A DNA stretch of 50,001 nucleotides from Candidatus Melainabacteria bacterium (GCA_003151275.1 PLXC01000122.1:1-50001); one strand, 5' to 3'. Positions 7,972 to 17,844 are shown, counted from the first letter of the stretch. Made by a program: numbers and translations. The notes: generated by a model from the letters alone, not told the origin.

Positions 7972-8770
7972 TCGGCTTCGCGTCATGCAAATATTTAGCT
8001 GGTGTATCAGGTGCTGTGAGGACGGACTCTTTCAATAGTTCAAACATTGTTGGTTTGATCTTTAGCTCACCACTGTATGGACTGCTATATGCTGACAGGA
8101 GCCAAATATTCAGTGCCATCGCGGCTGCGACTAGGGTAGTCATAGCGCCCTGCACTTTCGGGAACTGCGACGCAAAGATGTACGTGAATGAAACCGTTAT
8201 CAGGGCACCAAAACCGATAATGATCCAGAGTGCGTTTGGAGTATTTGTTTGGCTCAGAAGAATGCGGGCTCGACGTTGTTCGCCAAGGCTTTGCATTGAG
8301 CTAATGATGCCTTGTTGCAGGTTGCTTTGCCTGTCATTTTCAGGAACAACAGAGACCACGCTCTCCCACAATTCCTGATACGTCACCCAGCCGTGGTTTA
8401 TCTTGACTCGCTTTTCCATCAGCGGCCATTCATTATTGATGATGTCATCGACGTATTCGCGGCACAATTTGCGAATTCTCGGTCGATCAATATCGGACAA
8501 TCCACGGGCGACTCGAAACACGCTGGCAACGTTGCTGGCTTCCATCTGTCCATACATTTGCGCGTCTTGATACTTAGTCATCGCTCCTGCAACCATGAAC
8601 CCCAGCAGCACTGAAAATAGGGTACCAACTACGCCCATCATCGCTTCGCCAGCACTATGGTGCTTTTCTAAAATTTCAATTTTGACTAACCGGCTTACGA
8701 TTACTTGACCGATCAAGGCTACCGCAACGAAGAGTCCGACTAGTAAAAACGCATCACCAATAGTATTCAT
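7961..8770 (-). CDS. DUF4239 (bestrophin-like) membrane protein
   Basis: 269 aa with four hydrophobic segments: two in the first 70 residues (GDAFLLVGLFVAVALIG; MGVVGTLFSVLLGFMVAGA) and two late (about 180-200 and 207-225). A soluble helical region lies between them. This layout, with ASNVASVFRVARGLSD after TM2 and a central region containing WPLMEK, matches DUF4239, annotated as bestrophin-like. Members have no assigned biochemistry; a channel role is only suggested by the name. AAAGGA lies eight bases before the ATG. It lies between two efflux systems on the minus strand and is separated from pump 2 by about 100 bases, so it could be cotranscribed with it. Confidence 0.8.
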   Translation of the reverse strand: MNTIGDAFLLVGLFVAVALIGQVIVSRLVKIEILEKHHSAGEAMMGVVGTLFSVLLGFMVAGAMTKYQDAQMYGQMEASNVASVFRVARGLSDIDRPRIRKLCREYVDDIINNEWPLMEKRVKINHGWVTYQELWESVVSVVPENDRQSNLQQGIISSMQSLGEQRRARILLSQTNTPNALWIIIGFGALITVSFTYIFASQFPKVQGAMTTLVAAAMALNIWLLSAYSSPYSGELKIKPTMFELLKESVLTAPDTPAKYLHDAKPTSK

Positions 8771-8874
8771 CAGTTTCCTTTCATCACTTCTTAAATTCTC
8801 CGCTAGTGCAGCGTAGCATTCAACAGCGCAGCGGTTGATTATTTCTTAAACAAAGAGCGCGGACGGGCTTGGAC

Positions 8875-11800
8875 TTACTTTTTATTGATCAGGCTGGGAC
8901 CCAGTCGCTCCTCTGGTGCAGATTCTGTTAAACCAATGCTGGTGATGTGCTCCTTAGGATGCTGGCTCTTGAACAGATTGACGATAATTCTCTGTAAGTC
9001 GTCCATGTATGTGAAAACGACAGGCACCACTACTAGTGTCAATAATGTGGACATGAACAGTCCACCTACGACCGCGATCGCCATCGGTGCTCTGGCTTCA
9101 GAGCCAGCACCCAACCCGACTGCGATTGGCATCATACCTGCGATCATTGCTGTTGTAGTCATTAAGATGGGTCGCATGCGCGTGCGTCCGGCGCTAAAAA
9201 TTGCATCATGACGGCTCATCCCATTGGACATAGCAGCGAGACAGTATTCGACGAGTAAGATGGCATTTTTAGTGACCAATCCCATTAGCATGACGATACC
9301 AATCAATGCGTACATATCGATAGGTTTGTTGAACAGCAGCAGCCCGATTAGCGCGCCGCCAAGCGATAACGGCAAAGACATCATGATTGTGAATGGCTGT
9401 AAGAATCCTCTAAACAAGAGAACCAGAACCGCATATATGAGGAGCACACCAGTGATGATGGCGTAGCCAAATCCGCCAAAGATATCACCTTGGATCTCAA
9501 CGTCCCCAGTCCGATGTTCCTTGAGTGACGGTGGCATATTTTTATAGGCAGGCAGGTTGTGGATGGTTTCCATCGCCTGACCAAGCGTGAAGTTAGCACC
9601 GAACTTCGCATGTATCGAAACCTGCCGTGCTCGGTCGTGTCGGTCAATGCGGAATAACCCACTGTCTAGCGTTACTTTCGCCACACTTGATAGTGGTATC
9701 AATCTGCCATCGTTACCAGCGACGCGCAGATTACCGATCACGGACATTTTGTGCCTGAATTTTGGATCCAATTGAACAACAATCGGGATTTGGCGATCTG
9801 CCAAGTCGAATTTTGGGCGATTTGCCTCGGTATCGCCTACGGTAGCGACGAGAGCGGTGCGGGCGATCGACTCGACGGATACACCCTGTTCGGCAGCTCG
9901 TGCGAAATCTGGACGAACGACAATTTCTGGTCTGAGTGCGGAAGCGCTTGATTGGACATCAGTCAATTCAGGTATTGTGCGCACTTCCTTAGTCAGCTGC
10001 TGCGCCGTTTGCTCTAATGCACTGGTATCGTAACTTGTCAGAAGAACTTGCACGCTGCCGGATCCCCATCCTCCATTGAAAGTTACTCGAGCGCCAGGAA
10101 CCGAGGCAAGTTGCGGACGCAGCGCGTCTTCGAACTCATCTTGAGAAAGTTTGCGCTCGCCTTTCGGCTTAAGAATGATTTGGATGCGCCCCTGATTAAC
10201 CTCTCCTTCCTTGCCTATTGTCGAGAAAATCGTCACTACTTCCGGTTGCTTGCGCACTATATCTGTCAGTCGTTGCACAACAACCAGGGTGTCTTTCAGC
10301 TGCGAACCGGGAGGCAGTTCAACAGTGATGGTGGACTCGCCTCTGTCTATTCTCGACACTAGAGAAGTGGGCAGCATTTTGAAAAGCGCGACACTGGCGG
10401 CAAAAAATATGATGCCGGCAATTGCTGTCGTCAGCCTATGTTTGATGGCGACTGTCAGTGCATAATCGTAAATCTGATTTAACTTGTTGGACTGATGGTC
10501 GTCGCGATGCGGCTTTAACCAGTAAGCAGCCATTACGGGAGTAATCAATCGTGCGACAAGCAAGGAGCAGAAAACGGCAACCGATACAGTCAAGCCAAAC
10601 TGACGGAAAAACTGTCCCGGAATTCCACCCATAAATGCAACTGGAAGAAAAACTACCACTGCGGCCATTGTTGTTGCCACCACGGCTAATCCGATTTCGT
10701 CAGCGGCATCAATAGCAGCGAAAAATGGCTTCTTGCCCTGGTTCATATGTCGAACAATGTTTTCGATTTCTACAATGGCGTCATCGACCAATATTCCTAT
10801 CACTAATGCTAATCCCAGCAGTGACATATCATTCATGGTGAAGTCAGCTAACTTCATGAAGCCGAACGTCGGTATCACCGACAGTGGCATAGCTACTGCT
10901 GCAATCAGGGCAGCCCTGCCGTTGCGCAAGAACGCCCAGATCACGATGACCGCGAGGATTGCACCTAAGAACAGCGATTCGAAGGTTGAGTCACATGACT
11001 CACGAACATATTTTGCATCGCTAAATATTCTGGTGAATTTGATGTCCGGTCCGAGCCGTTTTTGCAAGTCGTCGAGAATTCGTTCTGCTTCCTTCTCGAC
11101 CGCGACAATGTTTTTTCCTCTGCGTCGAATAATTTCGAAACTGACTACAGACTTCCCATCAAGCATCGCCTTGTGGCGCTGTTCTGATATTCCGTCGGTC
11201 ACCTCTCCCAATGCGCGCAGCTCGACCCATCTGCTACCAGGAAGCATAATACGAGTGGAGCGTAAGGCCTCCACTGTTGGCACACTGCCCAGAGTGCGGA
11301 TCGATTCTTCGGCTGAACCGACCGTTCCGCGTCCACCAGGTAAGTTTATATTCAATGCTCGCAGCTGCGTGTTTACCATGTCAGCCGTAGCTCCAAGAGC
11401 CTCTAAGCGAATGGGATCTAAGTTGACGCAAATCTGACGGTCGACGCCGCCAAATCTATAGACTTGCCCGATGTTGGTATTTGCCATCAAGGAGCGGGAG
11501 ACATCATTGTCGACTAACCAACTTAGTTCAATTGTTGGTCGTGGTTTGCTGGATGAAATTGTGTAAGTTATCGAAGAACCGCTGACATAATCATTCCGCT
11601 GAATAATCGGCTCTTCGATGCCTCTAGGTAGCTGCTGACGAATTCGTGTTATTGCTTCTCTAACGTCGTTGGTGGCACGGTCGCTGTTGGTGCCCAATTC
11701 GAATTCGATACTTGTATTGCTAGAGCCTGTGTTCACGCCGGAATAAATATGCTTGACGTTTGCGACGCTGGCGACAGAATCCTCAACCTTGCGAGTCACT

Positions 11801-11991
11801 TGTGTTTCAAGTTCGATCGGGGCGGCACCACTTTGTGAAACATTTACACTCACCCATGGCAGGTCGATGTTCGGTTCTTCTTCGATGCCTAATGAGAACA
11901 GTGAAACCAGCCCGGCTACAGTGAGAAGGATGAACAATATAATTGGCGGAATCGGATTCCGGATGCACCAGGCGGAAATGTTCCAGTTCAT
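8875..11991 (-). CDS. RND efflux transporter permease, HAE1/AcrB-type (pump 2)
   Basis: 1038 aa. TM1 spans about 13-32; the family string PWVSVNVSQSGAAPIELETQV follows; the TM4 Asp pair is at 403-404 (GILVDDAIVEIEN); and the C-terminal half shows MYALIGIVMLMGLVTKNAILLVEY and RMRPILMTTTAMIAGMMPIA. All catalytic landmarks are present and the length is typical. GGAG lies nine bases before the ATG. It sits 47 bases after the adaptor at 12039-13568 on the same strand, an adaptor-pump operon without its own outer-membrane channel gene, so it probably borrows the TolC-like protein at 1-1058 or one elsewhere. Residues RRRGKNIVAVEKEAE in the first periplasmic loop are typical of drug-type rather than metal-type RND. 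Substrate unknown. Confidence 0.93.
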   Translation of the reverse strand: MNWNISAWCIRNPIPPIILFILLTVAGLVSLFSLGIEEEPNIDLPWVSVNVSQSGAAPIELETQVTRKVEDSVASVANVKHIYSGVNTGSSNTSIEFELGTNSDRATNDVREAITRIRQQLPRGIEEPIIQRNDYVSGSSITYTISSSKPRPTIELSWLVDNDVSRSLMANTNIGQVYRFGGVDRQICVNLDPIRLEALGATADMVNTQLRALNINLPGGRGTVGSAEESIRTLGSVPTVEALRSTRIMLPGSRWVELRALGEVTDGISEQRHKAMLDGKSVVSFEIIRRRGKNIVAVEKEAERILDDLQKRLGPDIKFTRIFSDAKYVRESCDSTFESLFLGAILAVIVIWAFLRNGRAALIAAVAMPLSVIPTFGFMKLADFTMNDMSLLGLALVIGILVDDAIVEIENIVRHMNQGKKPFFAAIDAADEIGLAVVATTMAAVVVFLPVAFMGGIPGQFFRQFGLTVSVAVFCSLLVARLITPVMAAYWLKPHRDDHQSNKLNQIYDYALTVAIKHRLTTAIAGIIFFAASVALFKMLPTSLVSRIDRGESTITVELPPGSQLKDTLVVVQRLTDIVRKQPEVVTIFSTIGKEGEVNQGRIQIILKPKGERKLSQDEFEDALRPQLASVPGARVTFNGGWGSGSVQVLLTSYDTSALEQTAQQLTKEVRTIPELTDVQSSASALRPEIVVRPDFARAAEQGVSVESIARTALVATVGDTEANRPKFDLADRQIPIVVQLDPKFRHKMSVIGNLRVAGNDGRLIPLSSVAKVTLDSGLFRIDRHDRARQVSIHAKFGANFTLGQAMETIHNLPAYKNMPPSLKEHRTGDVEIQGDIFGGFGYAIITGVLLIYAVLVLLFRGFLQPFTIMMSLPLSLGGALIGLLLFNKPIDMYALIGIVMLMGLVTKNAILLVEYCLAAMSNGMSRHDAIFSAGRTRMRPILMTTTAMIAGMMPIAVGLGAGSEARAPMAIAVVGGLFMSTLLTLVVVPVVFTYMDDLQRIIVNLFKSQHPKEHITSIGLTESAPEERLGPSLINKK

Positions 11992-12038
11992 GCTTTAGAT
12001 GCTCCGGGCTGGATCATAAAGTAAACCAGACGCCATCA

Positions 12039-13568
12039 TCATTCTGAGACTCTGACGATATCTCGGTCGGAAAGGAATCTAGCTCCTTGTACAACGACTT
12101 TCTGATTCGCGAGAAGACCGCTGACGATTTCAGCATATATATCTGTCTGATTGCCGACTTTGACCGCACAACTGGAGACGCGATTACCATCTAAAGTGAA
12201 GACAAAGGATTCACCATTGCGGGCAATTACTGATCCAACTGGAACAGTGATCGCACTTCGTCGTCCAAACGTCACTTCTGCTCTTGCAAACATGCCAGGT
12301 TTAAGCCCCGCATTTTCAGGCAGAGCGATACGCACGGTGCCCAGACGCGAAAGAGGATCAACTTGTGGACTAACAAGTTTGACCGTGGCCTTGATTGGTT
12401 TTGAGTCTTCTTCGGTGGCAGATACAGTAACTGTCTGTCCCGGTTTGAACTTCAACAAATCCATATCTGAAACTTGAGCTCGCATCTCTAACCGATTCAA
12501 TCGGATGATCGAGAACAGTGGTTGGCCAGCGTTAGTGATGTCGCCAATGTGCGCATCGCGTTTGGAGATCAAGCCGTCATCGGGGGAGACGATCACTGTT
12601 TCGCTTATTTGCTCAACTAGCTGATGTATTTGCGCTTGTGTTTCGGCGATGGTCGCCTTTGATATGTCTACGTCTTCATGCCTGCCACCGCGGGTGGCGG
12701 CAAGTAGCCTTTCTTGTGCTTGATCTTCCATGAAGCGAGCGGCTTTGATTTTCGCGTTCGAACTAAAAACTTCTTCGCGTGCAGTGTCGGCAACCAACTG
12801 CTTCGCTTCAGCTTCTTGGGCGCTATTCGCTCCCATTTTGGCAAGGTTTCTGTATCGTTGAGCATTAACATTGGCGTCGGCAAGATTTACTTTTGCCTGC
12901 ATTAAGTGAGCTTGCTCTTGTGCCGTGTTTGCTTCAGCCTGAGCAAGTGCGGCTTGCAATCCACGAATATCTTCCAGACGATTGGGTTGAATTGATTTCT
13001 TCAAATTCGCCTGATTGGAGGCCAGACGCGCCCGCGCTTGTTCAAGCTGTGTTCGCAACAACGCTGAATTCAAAGTGGTGAGCACTTGCCCTTTCTTGAC
13101 GCGATCGCCTTCCTCGACATTGACCGAAGTTATTCTTAGCCCGCTAACTTCCGCGCCGACACTGAGAGGGTCCCAAGCGCTTACGGAGCCGGTAACAATC
13201 AAATTGTCGTTGACTAAGCGTTTTTGCGCCGGCACGACTGTTACTGTCACCGCAGGTGGTGCAATTTTGTTAGCAGCGTGTTTTTGCCAAGGTTTGTTAT
13301 TGATCAAATACGTTGCCAAAGCGCCAGCCAAAATCAAAACAATAACTGCCGCGGTCACAAGAGCATTTTTCGTTGTGAATTTGGGCGGGTCAGGTATCTT
13401 TTGAAACTGCTGAGCAAGATGTGGCTGACTGGCCAGCTTATTAGAGCTATCCAGCTTGTTTGAGCTATCTGCATGCTCCGGCAGACGACTCTCTGAGCCT
13501 TTCGTTGCCTGATCGCGGATAACTTGGATGCCGGATCCAGTAATCGACTCTGAAAATTCTTGTTTCAT
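12039..13568 (-). CDS. RND periplasmic adaptor (membrane fusion protein) of pump 2
   Basis: 509 aa. A long polar cytoplasmic N-terminus (about 70 residues) precedes one membrane anchor (ALVTAAVIVLILAGALATYL). Then comes the adaptor fold: GAEVSGLRITSVNVEEGDRVKKG (first lipoyl half), an Ala/Gln-rich hairpin of about 160 residues, ISETVIVSPDDGLISKRDAHIGD (second half), and a beta-barrel with LPENAGLKPGMFARAEVTFG. It lies 47 bases upstream of pump 2 on the same strand and is its expected partner. No strong ribosome binding site is seen before the ATG. The N-terminal extension is longer than usual and contains the short repeat SSNKLDSSNKL. Confidence 0.9.
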   Translation of the reverse strand: MKQEFSESITGSGIQVIRDQATKGSESRLPEHADSSNKLDSSNKLASQPHLAQQFQKIPDPPKFTTKNALVTAAVIVLILAGALATYLINNKPWQKHAANKIAPPAVTVTVVPAQKRLVNDNLIVTGSVSAWDPLSVGAEVSGLRITSVNVEEGDRVKKGQVLTTLNSALLRTQLEQARARLASNQANLKKSIQPNRLEDIRGLQAALAQAEANTAQEQAHLMQAKVNLADANVNAQRYRNLAKMGANSAQEAEAKQLVADTAREEVFSSNAKIKAARFMEDQAQERLLAATRGGRHEDVDISKATIAETQAQIHQLVEQISETVIVSPDDGLISKRDAHIGDITNAGQPLFSIIRLNRLEMRAQVSDMDLLKFKPGQTVTVSATEEDSKPIKATVKLVSPQVDPLSRLGTVRIALPENAGLKPGMFARAEVTFGRRSAITVPVGSVIARNGESFVFTLDGNRVSSCAVKVGNQTDIYAEIVSGLLANQKVVVQGARFLSDRDIVRVSE

Positions 13569-13834
13569 TTACTTGGTCTCGCTCTCATCGTCCCAGTACT
13601 TACGTTCCTAGGCTCGACCTATTTGGCGCTGGATCTAAACATCGATTATGAGACTTTCTCAATGCTACCGCTAAGTACTTTATATTGCTTTAATTCTAAC
13701 GAAGGAGTTCTTTACAAGCCGAGTGTTGCTCTCTTCCGACGCTTAGCTTTCGCGTTCTGCATTCACCTCCATCCGGCACTGACTAGATCGGGCTTAAAAC
13801 ACGTGACTTGAATTTCTCGACCGCACGCATCGGC

Positions 13835-15868
13835 CTAAGTTCCGTGCGACTTTCGTTCTATCGACTCGGCTTCTTGCAAATATTTGCCTGACTGTTGATC
13901 GCGTTTAGTCTGATGCAAGAGGTCGGCGTAACTCCTCAAGCACAACACTTTCAGCTCAGGATCAACATTATGCTCTTTTGAGAGTTTCAGCGCGTCGGCT
14001 AATTCGCTTTCTGCCAGGGCCATCGAGTTTTGATCCAAATCAAATTGACCTAATTTACTGAGTGCGCGTACATACTCCGCCGGTTCTGTTTGAATATTTG
14101 CTTTTCGCACTTCCAATGAGTGCAGGAGCAACGGTCGCACTTCAGTAAATCTCCGCAATCCAATCAGACCTTCAGAAAGATTGGTTTCAAGCCGAGCGAT
14201 GGCGGGCGAGTTTTCAGGCAACAATTTTTTCTCTACACTTAACGCCTTCTGCAAGTATTCAACCTGTTCATGGAACATACGTCTTCCATACAACTTTGAC
14301 GATGTTCCAAGGATGCTAGGAATGTCTGCCTGTGCCTTTAGTTGCTCGTTGGTATGGGCAACTGGTGAATTTCCTGGAATATGAGAGAGCGAAGAAAGAT
14401 TCGCCATCTGTCGATTAAACTCTTCACGAATGCGTTGTTCTTGAATATTCGTCACTTCGACATTCATTTTTTCCAGTGGTTCAGCATGACCTTCCCACTT
14501 CGAATACAGTTCGCCTTTTCGCCTCAACGTAGCTTCCAGCCTGGTGTTGCTATCGCCGAACGATTTCGTGATTGATTGCGCCTCGTTCAAGGACCGTGCA
14601 GCGCCTGGGTAATCGCCCTTCTGCGTTTGGTCAATGCCACGCGACATGGCCATCGTCCACATAAGTTTATTAAATGGAGTGCCACGATCTTCTGCTGGAC
14701 CCGGCCATAACGTCAGGAATCCAATACTTCCAGCTATCAGCAGACCAGCAATTCCCGCAAGAATCTTCCAAATCGGATTAGGTGGCTTGCACTCGGCAGC
14801 GGATTGAGCCATGGTCGGAGTGTCGCTCAAGGTGCTGATCGGACCACTTACGGCAGCGCGATTCCGCATTCCGGTGTCGTTAATTCGCAGCGACAATGCT
14901 GATAAGTGATCTCGAATTTCTTCAGCGCTGTCAAAACGATCAGCGGGATCTTTTGCCAAACACTTCTCGACTATTTTTTCCAGTTCAGGTGGCACTTTTG
15001 CCTCTGGCACCAGTTCACGGATTGGCTTGGCTTGCTCTCCTACGTGTTTGTTCAATGTATCTAAAAATGTTGGTCCCAAATGTGGTGGCACACCGGTCAA
15101 CGTTTCGTACATCAAGCAACCCATGGCGTAAATATCGGAGTGCCGATCCACTTCTTTGCCGAGAATTTGTTCGGGACTCATGTAAATCGGGCTGCCAAAA
15201 ACTTCACCAGTTTTGGTCAAGCTTTGCTGTTGTTTCCCCGATGCTGGAAGCAATTTAGCGATGCCAAAATCGACCAGTTTTACGAGTTCAGAGCCTTCAT
15301 CTTGTTTGATTAAAACAACATTGGCTGGTTTCATATCTCGATGCACAATGCCTTTCTTATGCGCAGCACCCAGACCATCGCAAATCTGCTTAAAGATGCC
15401 GATTGCTCGTTCCCACGGGAGTCTGCCTTTACGTTCGAGGCATTCGGCTAAATTTTCGCCATCCAGATAATCCATGACAAAAAAGGCTTCGCTTTGCGGT
15501 GTAACACCGAAGTCGTAGACCGTAATGATGTTCTGGTGATTAAGTGAACTCGCTGCCTGAGCTTCCAGGCGGAAACGCTCCAAAGACAAATGATCGCTCT
15601 TGATATTGCCGTGCAGCATTTTAATGGCCACAGTTCGATCCATTAATCGATGCTTTGCTTTGTAAACAATGCTCATACCGCCTAACCCGAGCACCGACTC
15701 AATTTCGTAACGCTCGGCGAACACCTTGCCGATCAGTGGGTCATTGTCTGGTCCGCGCAACTCTGTGCCATCGTCCGGGCACACGACGTTCGTGCCATCG
15801 AATTGCCCGTAGCATTTCGGGCAATACTTTTGTTCAAACTTAATACGTTGGGTGCTGTCTTGAGGCAT
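13835..15868 (-). CDS. membrane Ser/Thr protein kinase (PknB-like) with N-terminal Cys motif and TPR-like C-terminus
   Basis: 677 aa. Residues 14-35 form a zinc-ribbon-like motif (CPKC, then CPDDGTEL), with only three cysteines visible. The kinase domain (about 54-325) is complete: glycine loop GLGGMS 61-66, Lys83 in AIKML, HRDMKPANV with catalytic Asp178, DFG 200-202, SPE 231-233. One membrane helix at 366-388 leads to a C-terminal region of helical repeats (TPR-like, e.g. LSKLGQFDLDQNSMALAESELADALKLS). The kinase would therefore be cytoplasmic and the repeats periplasmic, suggesting signal sensing across the inner membrane. It diverges from the hypothetical gene at 15950 across 81 bases. 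Targets unknown. Confidence 0.93.
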   Translation of the reverse strand: MPQDSTQRIKFEQKYCPKCYGQFDGTNVVCPDDGTELRGPDNDPLIGKVFAERYEIESVLGLGGMSIVYKAKHRLMDRTVAIKMLHGNIKSDHLSLERFRLEAQAASSLNHQNIITVYDFGVTPQSEAFFVMDYLDGENLAECLERKGRLPWERAIGIFKQICDGLGAAHKKGIVHRDMKPANVVLIKQDEGSELVKLVDFGIAKLLPASGKQQQSLTKTGEVFGSPIYMSPEQILGKEVDRHSDIYAMGCLMYETLTGVPPHLGPTFLDTLNKHVGEQAKPIRELVPEAKVPPELEKIVEKCLAKDPADRFDSAEEIRDHLSALSLRINDTGMRNRAAVSGPISTLSDTPTMAQSAAECKPPNPIWKILAGIAGLLIAGSIGFLTLWPGPAEDRGTPFNKLMWTMAMSRGIDQTQKGDYPGAARSLNEAQSITKSFGDSNTRLEATLRRKGELYSKWEGHAEPLEKMNVEVTNIQEQRIREEFNRQMANLSSLSHIPGNSPVAHTNEQLKAQADIPSILGTSSKLYGRRMFHEQVEYLQKALSVEKKLLPENSPAIARLETNLSEGLIGLRRFTEVRPLLLHSLEVRKANIQTEPAEYVRALSKLGQFDLDQNSMALAESELADALKLSKEHNVDPELKVLCLRSYADLLHQTKRDQQSGKYLQEAESIERKSHGT

Positions 15869-15949
15869 CGTTTCTATGTTATTCTCGCCAATCCAATTAT
15901 GTCATTAAACAACGCCAGCGCGAGTCCAAGTAAATAGGGAGAGCCGAGA

Positions 15950-17017
15950 ATGTCACGATTCAGAGATTTGTGGGTGTCGGGCAAATATGCCATCGACCGC
16001 AAGGCCAAAGACGAAGTCGATGTCCGCACCGACAAAGAAGCTGCCCAGATGATGCATCAGCTTATCCCGGACGCCTCCCAGCAAATTTACAGAGATCTCA
16101 GTACACGCAGGGGTCAGGAAACTGGTAAATGGCTGAAAAGCCTTGCTGGCGATGCGCCGGCAGCCGCGGAGAGTTGGGTGCAAGCCCAAGCTGCTGCCAC
16201 GGACAGTTTCGAAGAGGCGCGGGTTTGGATTGACGCGCTCTTCCAGGAATTTGGCAGCTTGACTTATGGATTTAACGATACTGTGGTTGGCACGGACCTG
16301 CTCGTCAACTGCGAAAAAGCGCAAGTTGTAGAAACGCGCGATGACGACGTTTGGTATCACCCTGTCACGAAAACAATACAGGGACGATTGACGACTCGCT
16401 TCTGGTGCCTCTTTGTGCGCGGTAGCGAGGAAAAAATTTCTATCTATATTTTCCCAGCGGAAATGACGATTGGCTTTAAAGCAGGTCACTATACGGATGA
16501 GGATTCGCCGCCATTTCTCGTCGCTGAACATAAGTCAGTGGACGGCAGGAATTCGTGGAATATTCAGGGCGAAGAAGCGTCTTTGGCCACAGTGCCACCA
16601 TTAGCTAAGGAATTGTTTGGTGATTTGATTCGCATGGCATCAGGCAAGATGTCCGAATCAGAATTGTTTGTTAGTCATACAGAGCAGCCGAAGCTTGGTG
16701 AAAACGTAGCGGTCGGATTTCAGCAGGCAGCCCAATCTGCTGTAGTGCAACCCGAGCAGCTAACAATTGAACTTGACGAAATAAGCATGCACGACGCCTG
16801 TGACGTTGTAGATAAAGTGATCGACAAGGAATTGTCTAAGCTCTATCAAGCTGCAGCCAAGCTTCCTCCAGGTTCACCTAAGGCGAGTCAAGCGCGCAGG
16901 CAGATTTCCGCGGTGGAGACTTTCCGCGCAAAAATTGTTGACGCATTTGAAAACTTCACTAAGGAAAGCCACACCATTGCTGCTGAAGAACCTAGCGCTG
17001 TTGCAGCTAAGTCCTAA
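15950..17017 (+). CDS. hypothetical protein (355 aa)
   Basis: Unrecognised. No signal peptide or membrane helix, so probably cytoplasmic. The N-terminal third is helical and charged (SRFRDLWVSGKYAIDRKAKDEVD). The middle (about 85-200) looks like a mixed beta domain rich in aromatic residues (DDDVWYHPVTKTIQGRLTTRFWCLFVRG). The C-terminus is a long helix (EISMHDACDVVDKVIDKELSKL and following). GGGAGAG precedes the ATG. It diverges from the Ser/Thr kinase with a short shared control region, so a functional link (for instance as a substrate) is possible but only a guess. Confidence 0.8.
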   Translation: MSRFRDLWVSGKYAIDRKAKDEVDVRTDKEAAQMMHQLIPDASQQIYRDLSTRRGQETGKWLKSLAGDAPAAAESWVQAQAAATDSFEEARVWIDALFQEFGSLTYGFNDTVVGTDLLVNCEKAQVVETRDDDVWYHPVTKTIQGRLTTRFWCLFVRGSEEKISIYIFPAEMTIGFKAGHYTDEDSPPFLVAEHKSVDGRNSWNIQGEEASLATVPPLAKELFGDLIRMASGKMSESELFVSHTEQPKLGENVAVGFQQAAQSAVVQPEQLTIELDEISMHDACDVVDKVIDKELSKLYQAAAKLPPGSPKASQARRQISAVETFRAKIVDAFENFTKESHTIAAEEPSAVAAKS

Positions 17018-17049
17018 GTAGGAGCGCCAGACGACTAATTAGAAAAGCG

Positions 17050-17070
17050 CGGGTCTGCAAACCAGACCCG
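17050..17070. terminator. hairpin after the 355-aa gene
   Basis: CGGGTCTG (17050-17057) and CAGACCCG (17063-17070) form an 8-bp perfect stem with loop CAAAC, 33 bases after the stop. Read from the minus strand it is followed by CGCTTTTCT. It can serve the two converging genes. Confidence 0.55.
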
Positions 17071-17089
17071 TCGGGCTGTGTGATCATGG

Positions 17090-17143
17090 GCGGCTAGAAC
17101 AGCCGCGTTCGATTTCATTCTCAACGGCGGCTAGAATAGCCGC
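17090..17143. repeat. two near-identical hairpins in tandem
   Basis: GCGGCT-agaac-AGCCGC (17090-17106) and GCGGCTA-gaa-TAGCCGC (17127-17143), 37 bases apart start to start. The flanks are similar too: the first unit continues GTTCGATTTCATT and the second GCTCCAATTCATT. This is a duplicated hairpin unit, like small REP-type intergenic repeats, lying between converging genes. Confidence 0.6.
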
Positions 17144-17151
17144 GCTCCAAT

Positions 17152-17844
17152 TCATTTCAGACGTTTGGCGCCTTCCTTCAGACTTAACGGTGATAAGACG
17201 TGCTTGGATTTTTCAAGAAATTTCTTCACCGCCTGTGGTGCCGTGTAGCTGTACTCACGCAGGGCCCATCCAATTGCTTTGCGAATGAAGAATTCCTTCT
17301 CGTGTGCAGTTTCTAAGCAGTATTCGAAAAGCTTTTTCTCGTTAGTTTCTTGTTTGTGCCTGTTCTGCGACAAGATGGCGGTGCGCCTGACCCACATGTT
17401 TGGATCGCGAATCCACTGATCCAACTTTGGCTCAACCTTTGCTCTATCCTTTTTCAAAGCGCTGCCGACTAAACCAATAGCGATTGGATCAACAAAATCC
17501 CACCATTGACCTTCGCGAATCATCTGCTCATATAAAGGAAGAGAAGCCGTGACTGTAAATTTATCGAAGAACGTTGCGTATTCTAACGCGGCGTACTTTT
17601 CTTCGCGATGTTCAAGGTTCCATAACGCCAGCACACAGGATTCGTACTCTGTTCTCGAACCAGGTTGAAAGTCCTTCTTTAAAACCCGGTAAATTGGAAT
17701 TCTTAGCGGTTTTGGGATGCCGTAAAACGGCATCTCAGTTTTCATGTACGCAGCCATAGGTATGGCGTTTATGGGGTCAGCCAGCGTCTGAAATTCGCTT
17801 TGCACATACAAGGATATTCTTTGGTCGATAGCTTCTTTGGTCAC
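17152..17844 (-). CDS. AlkD-like DNA alkylation repair protein (HEAT-like DNA glycosylase)
   Basis: 230 aa, the family length, made of HEAT-like helical repeats. The AlkD active-site constellation is recognisable: GQWWDFVD (Trp115, Asp119), WVRRTA (Arg153/154) and KAIGWALREYS (Trp193). AlkD proteins excise positively charged alkylated bases such as 7-methylguanine and 3-methyladenine without flipping the base. The GTG start at 17842-17844 has AGGG about nine bases upstream. It stands alone on its strand and converges with the 355-aa gene, with several hairpins between them. Confidence in the family is high; substrate range is inferred. Confidence 0.9.
   Translation of the reverse strand: MTKEAIDQRISLYVQSEFQTLADPINAIPMAAYMKTEMPFYGIPKPLRIPIYRVLKKDFQPGSRTEYESCVLALWNLEHREEKYAALEYATFFDKFTVTASLPLYEQMIREGQWWDFVDPIAIGLVGSALKKDRAKVEPKLDQWIRDPNMWVRRTAILSQNRHKQETNEKKLFEYCLETAHEKEFFIRKAIGWALREYSYTAPQAVKKFLEKSKHVLSPLSLKEGAKRLK

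Noticed and set aside
13560..13811. 83-codon plus-strand frame upstream of the pump 2 adaptor
   Set aside because: It overlaps the adaptor start on the other strand and shows no ribosome binding site or family signature.
13822..13848. Intrinsic terminator after the kinase gene
   Set aside because: CGCACG/CGTGCG is only six base pairs with a 15-base loop overlapping the stop, and there is no T-run.
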